Shown: positions 9,190 through 17,774 of the stretch, in pieces
Layout: each line of letters opens with the position of its first letter
How positions within the stretch are numbered: the stretch's first letter is position 1
Assembly (NCBI GenBank): GCA_016708725.1
Contig: JADJFE010000016.1
Span: forward strand, 1-64,000
DNA from: Candidatus Aalborgicola bjergmarkensis
Lineage (GTDB): Bacteria; Pseudomonadota; Gammaproteobacteria; Burkholderiales; Burkholderiaceae_C
DNA length: 64,000 nucleotides
Direction: 5' to 3'
Made by a program: the position numbers and the translations under genes
The notes under the pieces: model-generated
Database searches by the model: none
What the model was told of the DNA's origin: nothing
What the model saw: the letters and a program-made list of their open reading frames with translations, nothing else

Positions 9190-9456
9190 CTCTACATCAC
9201 CACGGTGCAGGGCCTGGCCGTGCTCAAGCGCGTGATCGTGTAAAACGTCATGGCTTCGGTTGCCGCAGCCTGGGCTCTGGGACTCGACTGGAACACCATT
9301 CGCCAGGGTCTGGCGAGCTTTTCCAACGACACCGACAATGCCCAGGGGCGCTTCAACCTGTTCCAGTACCGGGGCGCGACGGTGATTGCCGACTACGGCC
9401 ACAACCCGGACGCCATGCTGGCACTGGTGCAGGCCGTACAGGTATGGAACAAGCAG
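9190..9456 (+). pseudogene. cphA: C-terminal scraps of cyanophycin synthetase
   Basis: Two CphA pieces are joined. 'GLAVLKRVIV' is followed by an in-frame stop near 9241. Then, after a deletion, comes 'MASVAAAWALGLDWNTIRQG' through 'GATVIADYGHNPDAM', the Mur-ligase-like C-terminal domain. It ends at about 9456, where repeat A copy 3 begins. No functional product is possible. Confidence 0.7.
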
Positions 9457-9576
9457 GAACAGCTATTGAATCAGGAGAATCATGGTTTTGGGTGGATGCA
9501 CACCCTGAGAGCAAAACCAGCGATTCGCACCCGCTGCCGGGTAGGGCCGTTCCGGCAATACGCCAAGAAAACCAAA
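9457..9576. repeat. Long repeat A, partial copy 3
   Basis: About 120 bp matching the right part of repeat A: the right palindrome arm GGAACAGCTATTGAATCAGG, then the segment ending in AAGAAAACCAAA. It is inserted directly at the end of the cphA remnant. The left arm is absent. Confidence 0.7.
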
Positions 9577-9691
9577 GTCACCAACTCGAATGGGTGCGTT
9601 CGCCAGAGCACTGACTGTCGATAACGCAAAGTGCAAAGTGCATTCAGGCAAACCCATATCCGGCTAACAGAATGAACAGGTGTGCAATCAG

Positions 9692-10348
9692 ATGAAAACT
9701 AGCAAGGCACGACCGACCGTCGAATTCGCCCTGGGAACTATATTGCTTGCCAATGGCGAGATCACCCGAGCGCAACTGGAGGACGCTTTGCACCGGCAGG
9801 CCCACTCTGGAAGGCGCCTCGGTGTTGAACTGGTTACCGCCGGACATGCCAGCCGACAACAGATTGACGAGGGTTTACGGCGTCAACGCAAGATCATCGC
9901 CTATGCACTCGCCGTATCGGCGGGTCTGGCACCTCTTGCACCCAGAATCGCCATGGCAAAGCCGACCGCCGTGATGGCAGTGACAGTCATGGTTATCGCT
10001 AATACCCAACTGCGAACCGAGCACCAGGAAACGCAGCTCACGATTACCGCCGCCGATATTTCGCGTGGCTATGTAGACGTTGCAGGCGCCTCCCGATTTG
10101 GGGTTCGGACCAACAGCCACGCGGGCTACAGCATACAGTTTTCCCCCATTGGAAGTCTCTTTGCATCGGTCCAGGTGGGGGGCCTGAGCAACCCGGTCCG
10201 GCTCGGGCCGGATGGGGGAAGCATTGTGCAACGCGGCACGGTTACGGCAGAACTCTCTCATGAACTGAGCTTCCGCTTTGTGCTACGTGCCGACGCGCTG
10301 CCCGGTATTTACAGCTGGCCATTGCACATGTCGGTGCGAGCGTTGTAG
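9692..10348 (+). CDS. Membrane protein with MshE-N-like head and beta-rich tail
   Basis: 218 residues from the ATG at 9692, which I prefer; another ATG lies at 9680. Residues ~12-64 ('ALGTILLANGEITRAQLEDA' and 'VTAGHASRQQIDEGLRRQ') look like the N-terminal helical module of type II/IV secretion ATPases (MshEN-like). A hydrophobic segment follows at ~68-105, then a beta-rich domain to the end. It is convergent with the spore-coat-U operon, with 3 bp between stops. Genes of this kind beside such operons suggest a role in pilus assembly or regulation, but I do not recognise a named family. Confidence 0.6.
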   Translation: MKTSKARPTVEFALGTILLANGEITRAQLEDALHRQAHSGRRLGVELVTAGHASRQQIDEGLRRQRKIIAYALAVSAGLAPLAPRIAMAKPTAVMAVTVMVIANTQLRTEHQETQLTITAADISRGYVDVAGASRFGVRTNSHAGYSIQFSPIGSLFASVQVGGLSNPVRLGPDGGSIVQRGTVTAELSHELSFRFVLRADALPGIYSWPLHMSVRAL

Positions 10349-10351
10349 GGA

Positions 10352-10828
10352 TCAAAAATTGACGGTTGCAGTGATGTTGTCACTGTAGGTTCCCACGGCT
10401 GCGTCCTGCAACGCTGGAATCTGCCCATAAATGTAAAAGTTCGAACCGGTGTTCTTGGTTGCGTACATAACACTGCTGGTTCCCGAGCCATCCCCCCAGA
10501 CCACGCTTCGCCCGGCCGAGGTATACAGGTTGTAATCCAAGGTGTTTGGGCCACTTTGCATTTTGCGCATGGTGAAGGTGTGACTCTGGCCGGGGCTCAG
10601 AGTGACTGTGAAGGGTCCACCGCCACCTTGGCAGTCGATCTTGATACTGCCCACACCAAAGTTATTGGGCAGCGTGGCGAAAACTTCGTAGTTGCCAAAG
10701 TTGACCGGCGCGCCCGAAGAAAAGGTGCAGGAGGGCTTGGCCAGCAGCGCTGGGGGCAAGACTGCGAGCAAGCCCGCGCAGACAACACGCCCTGCGAACA
10801 GGCCAGAAGCGCAAAGGCGTTGGGTCAT
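10352..10828 (-). CDS. Spore coat U domain protein, probable tip adhesin (CsuE-like)
   Basis: 158 residues with a signal peptide ending near 'ALLAKPS'. The mature part has the spore coat protein U pattern: an early 'CTFSSGAPVNFGNY', paired cysteines, 'YNLYTSAGRSVVWGDGS' and the C-terminal donor-like strand 'GTYSDNITATVNF'. It is the last gene of a pilin-chaperone-usher-SCPU operon and starts by ATGA overlap with the usher. The last gene of Csu-type operons encodes the tip adhesin. Here only a single SCPU domain is present, shorter than the two-domain A. baumannii CsuE. Confidence 0.85.
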   Translation of the reverse strand: MTQRLCASGLFAGRVVCAGLLAVLPPALLAKPSCTFSSGAPVNFGNYEVFATLPNNFGVGSIKIDCQGGGGPFTVTLSPGQSHTFTMRKMQSGPNTLDYNLYTSAGRSVVWGDGSGTSSVMYATKNTGSNFYIYGQIPALQDAAVGTYSDNITATVNF

Positions 10829-13290
10829 GGCTTTACCTCCTTACAGACATAGACACCCAGGTCCGGCAATGGATCTGCCGACGCTTGGTAATTGAATTCA
10901 AATGCACAACGGTGATCCGTCCAGCTCGCACGCAATGCGTTGGTGGAGACTAGCCCTATCAGGTAGACCTCTCCCGCAAAGCCGACCGCAAATTCCGTAT
11001 CGCTCCCGGCCAAGGTCACCGTCGCACTGACCGGCAGTGGGCTTCCATCCTCCAGCGTGACAGTGAGCGTCGCGCCGTGCGCACGGGTGATCGGGAATGT
11101 CACGTCAATGCCGCTGCGGTAGTAGGGCACCACTTCCACCTTGATGGCGCTGATCTTTGCGTCCATGGGCACATCACGCTGGTCGATAGCAATCACGTTG
11201 ACGTCGTAGGCACGCAAACGCGGCAGCAACGCGTTGCCTTGGGCATCGGTGCGCCCGGCGGGCTGGTTGTCCGTCAGCATGCGCACATTGGGGTAGTCTG
11301 GAATGCGTGCCACTGCGAAACTGCCATCAATGCGCCGACTGGAAAATGCGTCGCCACCCAAAAATGCGACCCCACCCGACACGCCCATGCGTGTTGCCAT
11401 AGCCCCTTGGTTCTCGGAGGCTTCCACGCTATAGGTGCCCACGTTGCTCTGCAAGAAGAGCGCGGCTTCCTTCGTCCCTGCACGATCTGCGCGCAAGCGA
11501 TAGCCGTAGCCCTCGCCGATGGGCAGGTTGCGCTGCAGCGTGGTGCTGAAGTCGTTGCTGAAACCGTTGCTGAAACCGCTGGTATCGCCAGCGTTTGCAC
11601 CACGGACCTGTTGCGCACTGACGCTGAGATTCGTCGATCGGTTTAACGGCATGCTCAGCAAGGCAAAAATGGTTGCGCCACTTTCACCGGCCATATCCCG
11701 CAGCGCAGCCAACGAGAACGTGCCTAGCTTTCCCAGTGAAACGCTATAACTCAGCGTGGCAAAGCGCGTATCGGCCTGGTCGCGGTTACGTTGTTCAACG
11801 TAGGCGATGCCCACGGAACCGAGGCGGCCGGCCGAATAGCCCACATTGACACTGCTGGCCAAAACAGGTGGTAACGGGGGTGCTAAGGGGGACGCAGCCG
11901 CCGACTGCCCCACCTGGGTGAACCCACTGCTAGCCCACTGCATTCTGGCACCCACACTCCAAGGCTGGGCTTGGCGTTCAATGCCCAGCATCGCCATGCC
12001 ACCATTGCCGCTTGGCCCATGGCTGGCAACCAGGTAGGTGCTGATCAAGCCAACTTGCGGCAACAACAAGTCGCCACCGGCGCCAGCCGTCGCCTGCTCC
12101 GCCATGGCTTCGGCGTGGACTTCGCCGGTGAAATGTTCGTTCAAACCACGGCGATAGGTGCCACTTGCGAGCCAACTCCCATAATCGTTGCTGCGGATGC
12201 CGAAGTTTTCGCGCACAAAGCCGAACTCGACCGAAAAGCTTGTCAGCCTCGCTCGCAACAGTGACTGGCTGGCATAGAAAGGGCGTGTGATGATTTGTTC
12301 GCGGCCCATCAGGTCGCGTACCACCAACTGCACCTCGCCCGCACCGGAGATGACCGGCAGATTGCTGATAGAGAAAGGGCCTGGCGGCACCGTCTGGTGC
12401 GATACCAGCGCGTTGTTGATGAACACATCAACCGTCGAGGGCAACACCGCCTGGCCCGCTGCGCTTTGCACCGGCAGGGTAGAAAATCCCGGCTGCGTGC
12501 CAAAGTTGGTGCCGTACTGGATGCCGCCAACCTGGACCGAACGCCCCCAGCTGCCGGCCATGGTAATGGCATCGCCCAAGCGCAGGGTTCGCAGCCTTGC
12601 TGGATCATCGATGCTCCAGCTTGTATCCAGTCGTGTGACCTGGGTGGCACCGTCGTGACTGTCCATCAGCACGTTTCCAGTGCCGACACCCCATCGATTG
12701 AAATAGCCCAGCTCGAACAAACCCGACATGGCGTTTGACTCCTGTGTGTGGAGCGCCAACACGTCGTAGTTGAAGAAGCCGCCAGGGCTGGGTTTAACAG
12801 GGGGAGGAAGACTGTCGTAGCGCGTTGTCAAGCGCGAGTTGACGAACGCATCGGCACGCAGTTCAATCATCAAGGTCAACTCTTTCTGGTCGTAGACATG
12901 CGATGCATGGGCTATCGCACGCAGCGGAAAGTAGATTTCCCCTTGGTACGCGATCCCGCTAGCCGGGTCGGGTAGTCGCAACCTCCAGCGCTGCAGATCC
13001 TGGGTCCAAAGATACAGATCTCCGGAAGCAGATTCAAGAACCAGCGTAGGTTGGTCGAGCTGTTGGCGGTTGATGTCAACCACCAACAATCGTTCCTGGA
13101 ACCCCGGTGCTTTCGGCAATGCACTGGCAGGCGGAATCTGGGATGGGGACTCGACCGGCGGCGCAATCGGCAGGCCCGCGCCCTCTGCCGCTGCCGCCAG
13201 ACCACTCGAGAGACTGGCAAGACAGCTCAGAAACGCGCCAACCTGTCTACGGCTTGCCCAACACCAGTTGTGTGTCAACGTCGCCAGCAT
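10825..13290 (-). CDS. Outer membrane usher of archaic (Csu-type) chaperone-usher pilus
   Basis: 821 residues with an N-terminal signal segment ('FLSCLASLSSGLAAAAEG'). The barrel and plug region is recognisable by 'ELGYFNRWGVGTGNVLMDS', 'RLGDAITMAGSWGRSVQVGG' and 'DVFINNALVSHQTVPPGPF', followed by a long beta-barrel. The C-terminal plug-like domain ends 'CAFEFNYQASADPLPDLGVY'. It would form the secretion pore through which chaperone-bound SCPU pilins are assembled. Its start overlaps the chaperone 3' end by 44 bp and its stop overlaps the adhesin start, so the operon is tightly coupled. Confidence 0.92.
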   Translation of the reverse strand: MLATLTHNWCWASRRQVGAFLSCLASLSSGLAAAAEGAGLPIAPPVESPSQIPPASALPKAPGFQERLLVVDINRQQLDQPTLVLESASGDLYLWTQDLQRWRLRLPDPASGIAYQGEIYFPLRAIAHASHVYDQKELTLMIELRADAFVNSRLTTRYDSLPPPVKPSPGGFFNYDVLALHTQESNAMSGLFELGYFNRWGVGTGNVLMDSHDGATQVTRLDTSWSIDDPARLRTLRLGDAITMAGSWGRSVQVGGIQYGTNFGTQPGFSTLPVQSAAGQAVLPSTVDVFINNALVSHQTVPPGPFSISNLPVISGAGEVQLVVRDLMGREQIITRPFYASQSLLRARLTSFSVEFGFVRENFGIRSNDYGSWLASGTYRRGLNEHFTGEVHAEAMAEQATAGAGGDLLLPQVGLISTYLVASHGPSGNGGMAMLGIERQAQPWSVGARMQWASSGFTQVGQSAAASPLAPPLPPVLASSVNVGYSAGRLGSVGIAYVEQRNRDQADTRFATLSYSVSLGKLGTFSLAALRDMAGESGATIFALLSMPLNRSTNLSVSAQQVRGANAGDTSGFSNGFSNDFSTTLQRNLPIGEGYGYRLRADRAGTKEAALFLQSNVGTYSVEASENQGAMATRMGVSGGVAFLGGDAFSSRRIDGSFAVARIPDYPNVRMLTDNQPAGRTDAQGNALLPRLRAYDVNVIAIDQRDVPMDAKISAIKVEVVPYYRSGIDVTFPITRAHGATLTVTLEDGSPLPVSATVTLAGSDTEFAVGFAGEVYLIGLVSTNALRASWTDHRCAFEFNYQASADPLPDLGVYVCKEVKP

Positions 13291-14026
13291 CGGTGAAGGC
13301 CTTGAGTTGAAGTCGTCCGCCGACTATCATTTCCGTTGTGGCCGCCGCCATGAGCCACTCGTGCGATTGGCCCGCCATGATGTAAGTGGAACCTAGCTCG
13401 CTCGCAACTGCCTGGCTCCCGCCCGGCAGGTAGAGCGAAAAATCGGTAACCTGGACATGCGCTGTGCCCTGATTTTGCAGGCTGACTTTGAGCTGGTTGC
13501 CCGGCATGGGCTGCACGTTCCACACCATTTTCGGCGTCGACTTGCCTTTGAGCGACTCCACAAAAACTGGCAAGCCGACACGCATCGCGACATTCACACC
13601 CATGAATCCCGGTTTTGGCGCAGGCGGCAACTCCTGCAGATGGATGCGATAGCTCAACTCCCGATTGGCGTCCGCCGGACGGCGAAGGGCCGCTCGAATA
13701 ACCTGTTCACCCTTTGGCGGAATCGTGACGATGGGTGGTGACACCAGCAATTCACGGCTCGGTGTGTAAACGTCTTTGCCGTCAACTTGCGACCAGGCCA
13801 TAACCTCCACCTGCATGGATGTTGGCTGGTCTGAGGTGTTCTTCAGTGTGATCGCTGCCGTTGGTTGGCTCTGCGTCAGCTCAATGCGAACCGGGTCTAT
13901 CTCCCAATCGGCAGCGCCAGCCAAGCTGGGTGCCATGACTGCGGCTGTGCATAAACTAGCGGTACCGATTGCCCTCACAATGCGGGCAGTCGCGGTCAGG
14001 CTTATATTCAAATTCGCGTAGTTCAT
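13247..14026 (-). CDS. Periplasmic pilus chaperone (PapD-like, Csu type)
   Basis: 259 residues from the ATG at 14024-14026; the frame extends further upstream but overlaps the pilin gene without a signal peptide. From this start there is a proper signal sequence ('ASLCTAAVMAPSLAGA'). Two Ig-like domains follow, with 'DPVRIELTQSQPTAAITLKN', 'RELLVSPPIVTIPPKGEQVIR' and 'YRIHLQELP'. It would hold SCPU pilins by donor-strand complementation and deliver them to the usher. It starts 16 bp after the pilin stop. Confidence 0.9.
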   Translation of the reverse strand: MNYANLNISLTATARIVRAIGTASLCTAAVMAPSLAGAADWEIDPVRIELTQSQPTAAITLKNTSDQPTSMQVEVMAWSQVDGKDVYTPSRELLVSPPIVTIPPKGEQVIRAALRRPADANRELSYRIHLQELPPAPKPGFMGVNVAMRVGLPVFVESLKGKSTPKMVWNVQPMPGNQLKVSLQNQGTAHVQVTDFSLYLPGGSQAVASELGSTYIMAGQSHEWLMAAATTEMIVGGRLQLKAFTDAGDVDTQLVLGKP

Positions 14027-14042
14027 GGTGAATGTCACTTTC

Positions 14043-14579
14043 TCAGAAGTTGAGCGTGGCGATGACGGTGTCGGTGTAGGTACCGGCACTTGCGTCCTGA
14101 CCCATGGGAATCGTTCCGCACACGTTAAACGTCCGTGCCGCCTTGGACGACGCAGCGGGCAGCACCAGTAGTCCGGGAGCTGTAGTGGTCCAGGCAATCG
14201 TACCGGGGCAGGGCGCGCCTGCCGTTGTGGATGAGGGCTGAAACAGGTTGTACGACAACAGGTCGGTCGCGGTTGGCCCCACCATCTGACGCTGCGTCGT
14301 ACCTGAAACATGGGTTCCGTAGTTCATGCCGATGGTCAGCGTAGCTGCGCCCTTGGCACATACAACGGTGACCGAGCCGGTACCCGTCTTGTCAGCGGTG
14401 GCATTGACTCCAATAGGGTCATAGTCACCAAAGGCCAACGGGGTGGCGGTGATCGTGCAGGTGGTTGAGACGGTTGCCGAAACGGCAATAGTGGCAGGGG
14501 CTGATGCAGCAAAAACCGTTGTACCCACCGACAGCAGCGCCACCCATAACGAAAGTCGGGGAAATGATGTGTTCAACAT
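14043..14579 (-). CDS. Spore coat U domain pilin (major subunit)
   Basis: 178 residues with a signal peptide ('LSLWVALLSVGTTVFAASA'). The mature part has the SCPU pattern 'VSTTCTITATPLAFGDYDP', a central 'GTTQRQMVGPTATDLLSYNLF' and the C-terminal strand 'ASAGTYTDTVIATLNF'. It is the first gene of the operon, the usual place for the major pilin. A good ribosome binding site (AAAGGAG) lies a few bases before the ATG. Pili of this class mediate surface attachment and biofilm formation. Confidence 0.9.
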   Translation of the reverse strand: MLNTSFPRLSLWVALLSVGTTVFAASAPATIAVSATVSTTCTITATPLAFGDYDPIGVNATADKTGTGSVTVVCAKGAATLTIGMNYGTHVSGTTQRQMVGPTATDLLSYNLFQPSSTTAGAPCPGTIAWTTTAPGLLVLPAASSKAARTFNVCGTIPMGQDASAGTYTDTVIATLNF

Positions 14580-14659
14580 GTAAAACTCCTTTTAGGTTCG
14601 CTCGAATATCACCGCTTGTCGATGTTGTTTCGGTGCGCCAGCGAACACACTTGCCGAAG

Positions 14660-15019
14660 ATGGCCCAGGTTCAGCGCGTACCAGAACTCATCAATTGATA
14701 GCTGCCCCCGCACATCCCATAAGGGCTACAGCCAGATTTCCCCATTATTTTGCCCCTCGCACCCACCCCTTGCGCCCCGCCAGGCGGCCAGACGGCTGGT
14801 TTATAGCGAAATCAGCGAAGTTTTTTGGTGCTAATCGGCCTACAGTGCTTATGGAACGTGCGGGAACAGCTATTGAATCAGGAGAATCATGGTTTTGGGT
14901 GGACGCACACCCTGAGAGCAAAACCAACGATTTAGATCAGCTGTCGGGTAGGTCCGCTCCGACGATACGCCAGGAAAACCAAAAATGGCACACGAACGGT
15001 GAAACAGACCGTTTCGACT
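14660..15019. repeat. Long repeat A, copy 2, containing a palindromic MITE-like unit
   Basis: About 360 bp closely matching 8097-8455, located just upstream of the pilus operon. The MITE-like unit spans about 14693-14885. Left arm GATAGCTGCCCCCGCAC and right arm GTGCGGGAACAGCTATT pair over about 40 imperfect bases. Several point differences and one small indel separate it from copy 1, so the duplication is not very recent. The remaining DNA to 15159 shows no gene; a lone arm (TATAGCTGCTTGCGCACG) lies near 15131. Confidence 0.75.
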
Positions 15020-15159
15020 GCCAGACCGGCCAAACCGAGGATCGCAATGTGCAAAAATGGGGATTTTGAGGATGGGTCAGGATGCGATACTTGGGGGTGT
15101 GCGGTTGGATTTCCTATCCGCTACGTAATTTATAGCTGCTTGCGCACGTTCTATGCTGG

Positions 15160-15489
15160 CTAGCGGAATATTTGATCTAAAAACTCTGCCCCAAGGCTTC
15201 GGTGAACGTCTGAACTTTCAACACGCGGCCCCATGTGGCTGTTAGCTGTTTTTTGCTCACGCCGCCTCTCGCTGGCAAAGCGGTTTTGAGACAAATCCAG
15301 TTCTTTGCGCAAAAACCGGAATTCTTTGCCTGATAAGTAACTTTTAGTTGCGATATGGCGGCCAATAACGGTATTCAGACCATAAACATCGGCAATAGCC
15401 ACGGCATCACCATCTTCGCACTTGCGGATTTTGTAGCCATTGGCAAGCCACACGTTTTGCAGTCCTGATTCTGTGTAGTGGTACATAGC
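15160..15489 (-). pseudogene. Duplicated 5' piece of the HTH antitoxin gene
   Basis: 219 bp at 15271-15489 match 58-276 with only two differences that I can see. They carry the ATG and the first ~70 codons of the HTH protein of the left edge. At 15271 the match stops inside the helix-turn-helix, and the frame continues into unrelated codons to a stop near 15160. The DNA-binding motif is broken, and no DUF4258 partner is present. This is a recent partial duplication, located immediately downstream of srkA on the same strand. Confidence 0.8.
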
Positions 15490-15511
15490 CTGTCCTCATG
15501 GGCAACCGCCG

Positions 15512-16540
15512 TCACACTACCAACGGCTCTTCCTGCATGGCCTCCATCTGCTCCGCCAGCATCTGCACCTGGCCCTGCCAATAGTCGCTGGAGCCAAACC
15601 ACGGAAAGTTGGCGGGGAAGGTCGGGTCGTCCCATCGGCGGGCGAGCCAGGCGCTGTAGTGGATCAGGCGCAACGTACGCAGGGGTTCGATCAGCACCAG
15701 CTCGGCACGGTTGAAGTCGCGAAACTGCTCGTAGCCATCTACCAGCGCGCCCAGTTGCCGGGTACGCTGGCTGCGGTCGCCGCTGAGTAGCATCCACAGG
15801 TCCTGCACGGCAGGGCCCATGCGGGCATCGTCCAGGTCCACGAAGTGCGGGCCGGGGCCTGCCGCCAGGGCCGCATCGGTGGGCGTCCACAAGATGTTGC
15901 CCGGATGGCAGTCGCCATGCAGGCGCAAGATGGTTATACCGGATTTGTCAGCGCAATTCTGGCCGTTAGCTTCCGTCAATGCAGCGTATGTAGATACCAA
16001 ATCAATAGCACCTCTGCAGGCCTTGGTCCAGGCGGATTGCACGTCCAGGGGCACTTTGTCGTGTTCCAGCAGCCACTGCATGGGCTCTACGCCAAAGCTT
16101 TGCACATCCAGGCGCGGGCGGCTAACGAAAGGTTGGGTTGCGCCCACGGTGTGGATACGGGCCAAAAAGCGGCCAATCCACTCCAGCACCTCGCCGTCGT
16201 CCAGTTCAGGCGCTCGTCCACCTCGGCGCGGGCTGACGCTGAAGCTGAAACCACCGAAGTGGTGCAGGCTCGCATCCATCAACTTCAGCGGGCCGATAAC
16301 GGGCACCTCAGCCGCCATCAACTCGGCGGCGAAATCGTGCTCTTCCTGGATACGTTCGTCGCTCCAGCGCTCGGGCCGGTAAAACTTGGCCACCACGGCG
16401 CTGCCGTCTTCCAGTTGTACCTGGTAGACGCGGTTCTCGTAGGACGACAGGGCGGTCAATCGACCGTCGCCGCGCAGGCCCACTCTGTCCAGAGCGTCCA
16501 GCACTACGTCTGGCGTCAACGCCTCGAAGGGATGGTGCAT
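15512..16540 (-). CDS. srkA: Stress response kinase A (YihE/RdoA), Ser/Thr protein kinase
   Basis: 342 residues, near the family's normal length. The kinase fold of the aminoglycoside phosphotransferase type is clear: 'ENRVYQVQLEDGSAVVAKFYRPERW' at the N-lobe, the catalytic loop 'LRLHGDCHPGNILW' and the metal-binding 'FVDLDDARMGPAVQD'. In E. coli SrkA protects against stress-induced cell death, downstream of Cpx. Residues ~180-200, before the catalytic loop, contain sequence related to the palindromic repeats (15990-16020), inserted in frame without destroying the motifs. The small membrane gene just upstream abuts its start. Confidence 0.88.
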   Translation of the reverse strand: MHHPFEALTPDVVLDALDRVGLRGDGRLTALSSYENRVYQVQLEDGSAVVAKFYRPERWSDERIQEEHDFAAELMAAEVPVIGPLKLMDASLHHFGGFSFSVSPRRGGRAPELDDGEVLEWIGRFLARIHTVGATQPFVSRPRLDVQSFGVEPMQWLLEHDKVPLDVQSAWTKACRGAIDLVSTYAALTEANGQNCADKSGITILRLHGDCHPGNILWTPTDAALAAGPGPHFVDLDDARMGPAVQDLWMLLSGDRSQRTRQLGALVDGYEQFRDFNRAELVLIEPLRTLRLIHYSAWLARRWDDPTFPANFPWFGSSDYWQGQVQMLAEQMEAMQEEPLVV

Positions 16541-16759
16541 TCAGTCTTTCTTGCCATCGCGCGGCATGAAGAATAGGGAAAGGCCCACCGCGATCAGGAT
16601 CACCGGCCACCAAGTCTTGAACAACTCGGCCAGGCTGACGTTGATCAGGCCCAGGTTGCTTAACAGGAAGAACGTACCAAACAGAACCAGCGTGATGGCT
16701 GCAACATTATCTTCATGGCGAAATCCTCTCAGCAAAATATGGAAGAGGCATTGTCGCAA
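16541..16759 (-). CDS. Small LiaI/DUF5668-like membrane protein, start possibly frameshifted
   Basis: Up to 72 residues. The recognisable part starts 'NVAAITLVLFGTFFLLSNLG' and contains a second hydrophobic stretch 'WWPVILIAVGLSLFF'. These are the two membrane segments of LiaI/LiaF-like proteins. A proper Shine-Dalgarno (AGAGGA) and ATG lie at 16714-16731, but that ATG is out of frame with the conserved part by one base. Either a one-base deletion has damaged the start, or translation begins at the weak upstream ATG. It directly precedes srkA. Confidence 0.6.
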   Translation of the reverse strand: MRQCLFHILLRGFRHEDNVAAITLVLFGTFFLLSNLGLINVSLAELFKTWWPVILIAVGLSLFFMPRDGKKD

Positions 16760-16875
16760 GGTTTGGGGCGTGGCGCGCTGCCGTCAGCTCCGGAGTCTGA
16801 ATAGCCTGCGCGGTTGCGGCTGTTGCCATCACCGGGTGTGCTGCATCAACGCCGGTGATTGCAGCGGCCCAAAAA

Positions 16876-17075
16876 GCGCGCGCAGTGTGCTCTTTCACCC
16901 GGATGTGGATGCCGCCGTGCTCGAAACCGCACGTGGCGGTGTGCTGCGTGAGGGATTGGCGTTTGACCGCTGCGATGTGGCCGTGGTGACCAACTGCCAC
17001 AGCGTCTGGTGGTCGCTTGCGACCAGCCCGATGCGTTGGCCAAAGTGCTGGAGCTGGCACGCTCGGCTGTAGGCG
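16876..17075 (+). pseudogene. cphA scrap joined to a miaA tail
   Basis: 16876-17000 reads 'RSVLFHPDVDAAVLETARGG' then 'VLREGLAFDRCDVAVVTN', the central Mur-ligase-like part of cyanophycin synthetase. At about 17001 it changes to sequence closely related to the end of the miaA fragment (compare 8013-8075): 'RLVVACDQPDALAKVLELA'. This is the second cphA/miaA junction in the window, but with different parts of cphA. No start, no function. Confidence 0.65.
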
Positions 17076-17097
17076 CCGGCCCGTTGCGGTGCTCGCA

Positions 17098-17295
17098 GAA
17101 ACATAGCTTCTCCCGCTTATCTTATAAGGCGTACAGCCAGATTTGCCGTGGATATTGTCCCGTCCAACCCATCAAAACGCCGCCCCAAGTTGCCTGCAAG
17201 CGTCCAAACCTGCTGTAACCGGGTGTTTTTACCTGCCAAATCAGCCTGCAAGGCTTATGGGACGTGCGGGATGCGCTATCAAATCAGGATAATTC
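17098..17295. repeat. Palindromic MITE-like unit
   Basis: The left arm (ATAGCTTCTCCCGCTTAT, near 17103) and right arm (near 17260-17288, ending GCTATCAAATCAGGATAA) are imperfect inverted copies flanking about 110 bp. This is the same family as in repeat A but with a different interior. The stretch 17296-17397 shows nothing else I can support. Confidence 0.6.
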
Positions 17296-17397
17296 CGCTT
17301 GCGGGTGACCACAGGACGTACACGCATGGCGTTACGCTATGGATCGGTGAACAGAAAAACCGTGAATTAAAGGGGTCAGGATTTTGCGACATGCATA

Positions 17398-17522
17398 CCT
17401 GGGGCGATGCCCCAGGCTGGTATCAAGCCGGGCCTTTGGCCCTCCAATACCGGACTTACGCGCTTTACGTGTCTTACGCGCCAACGGCGCAACCCCATAC
17501 CAGCCTGGGGCATCGCCCCAGG
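17398..17522. repeat. 125-bp hairpin element, copy 1
   Basis: The two 26-bp ends, starting at 17398 and ending at 17522, are perfect inverted repeats. Each end itself contains the palindrome TGGGGCGATGCCCCA. The interior holds smaller palindromes such as GGCCTTTGGCC. A second copy is at 24527-24642. The RNA or single-stranded DNA would fold into a long hairpin. There is no coding capacity. Confidence 0.8.
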
Positions 17523-17774
17523 AACTTCGGTGTGTAGGCTATATTGCAGGCGAACGAATGTGCTCACGTTCACGTAACGGGTCCAGCAACCGGGTTGACG
17601 TAAAAACCGGCGTGCTGCTTTTTCTGGGGGTTTTTATGACTGTTGATGTATACAGCAGATCAACTGCAAGCCTTATTGCATGCGGGTTGGCGCGGGTTTT
17701 GCCCGGCCATGTTATGGAGACAACCGCCATGTTAGGGAGACACGGGTGTGTCTCTGTACATTGGGTTAAACCGT

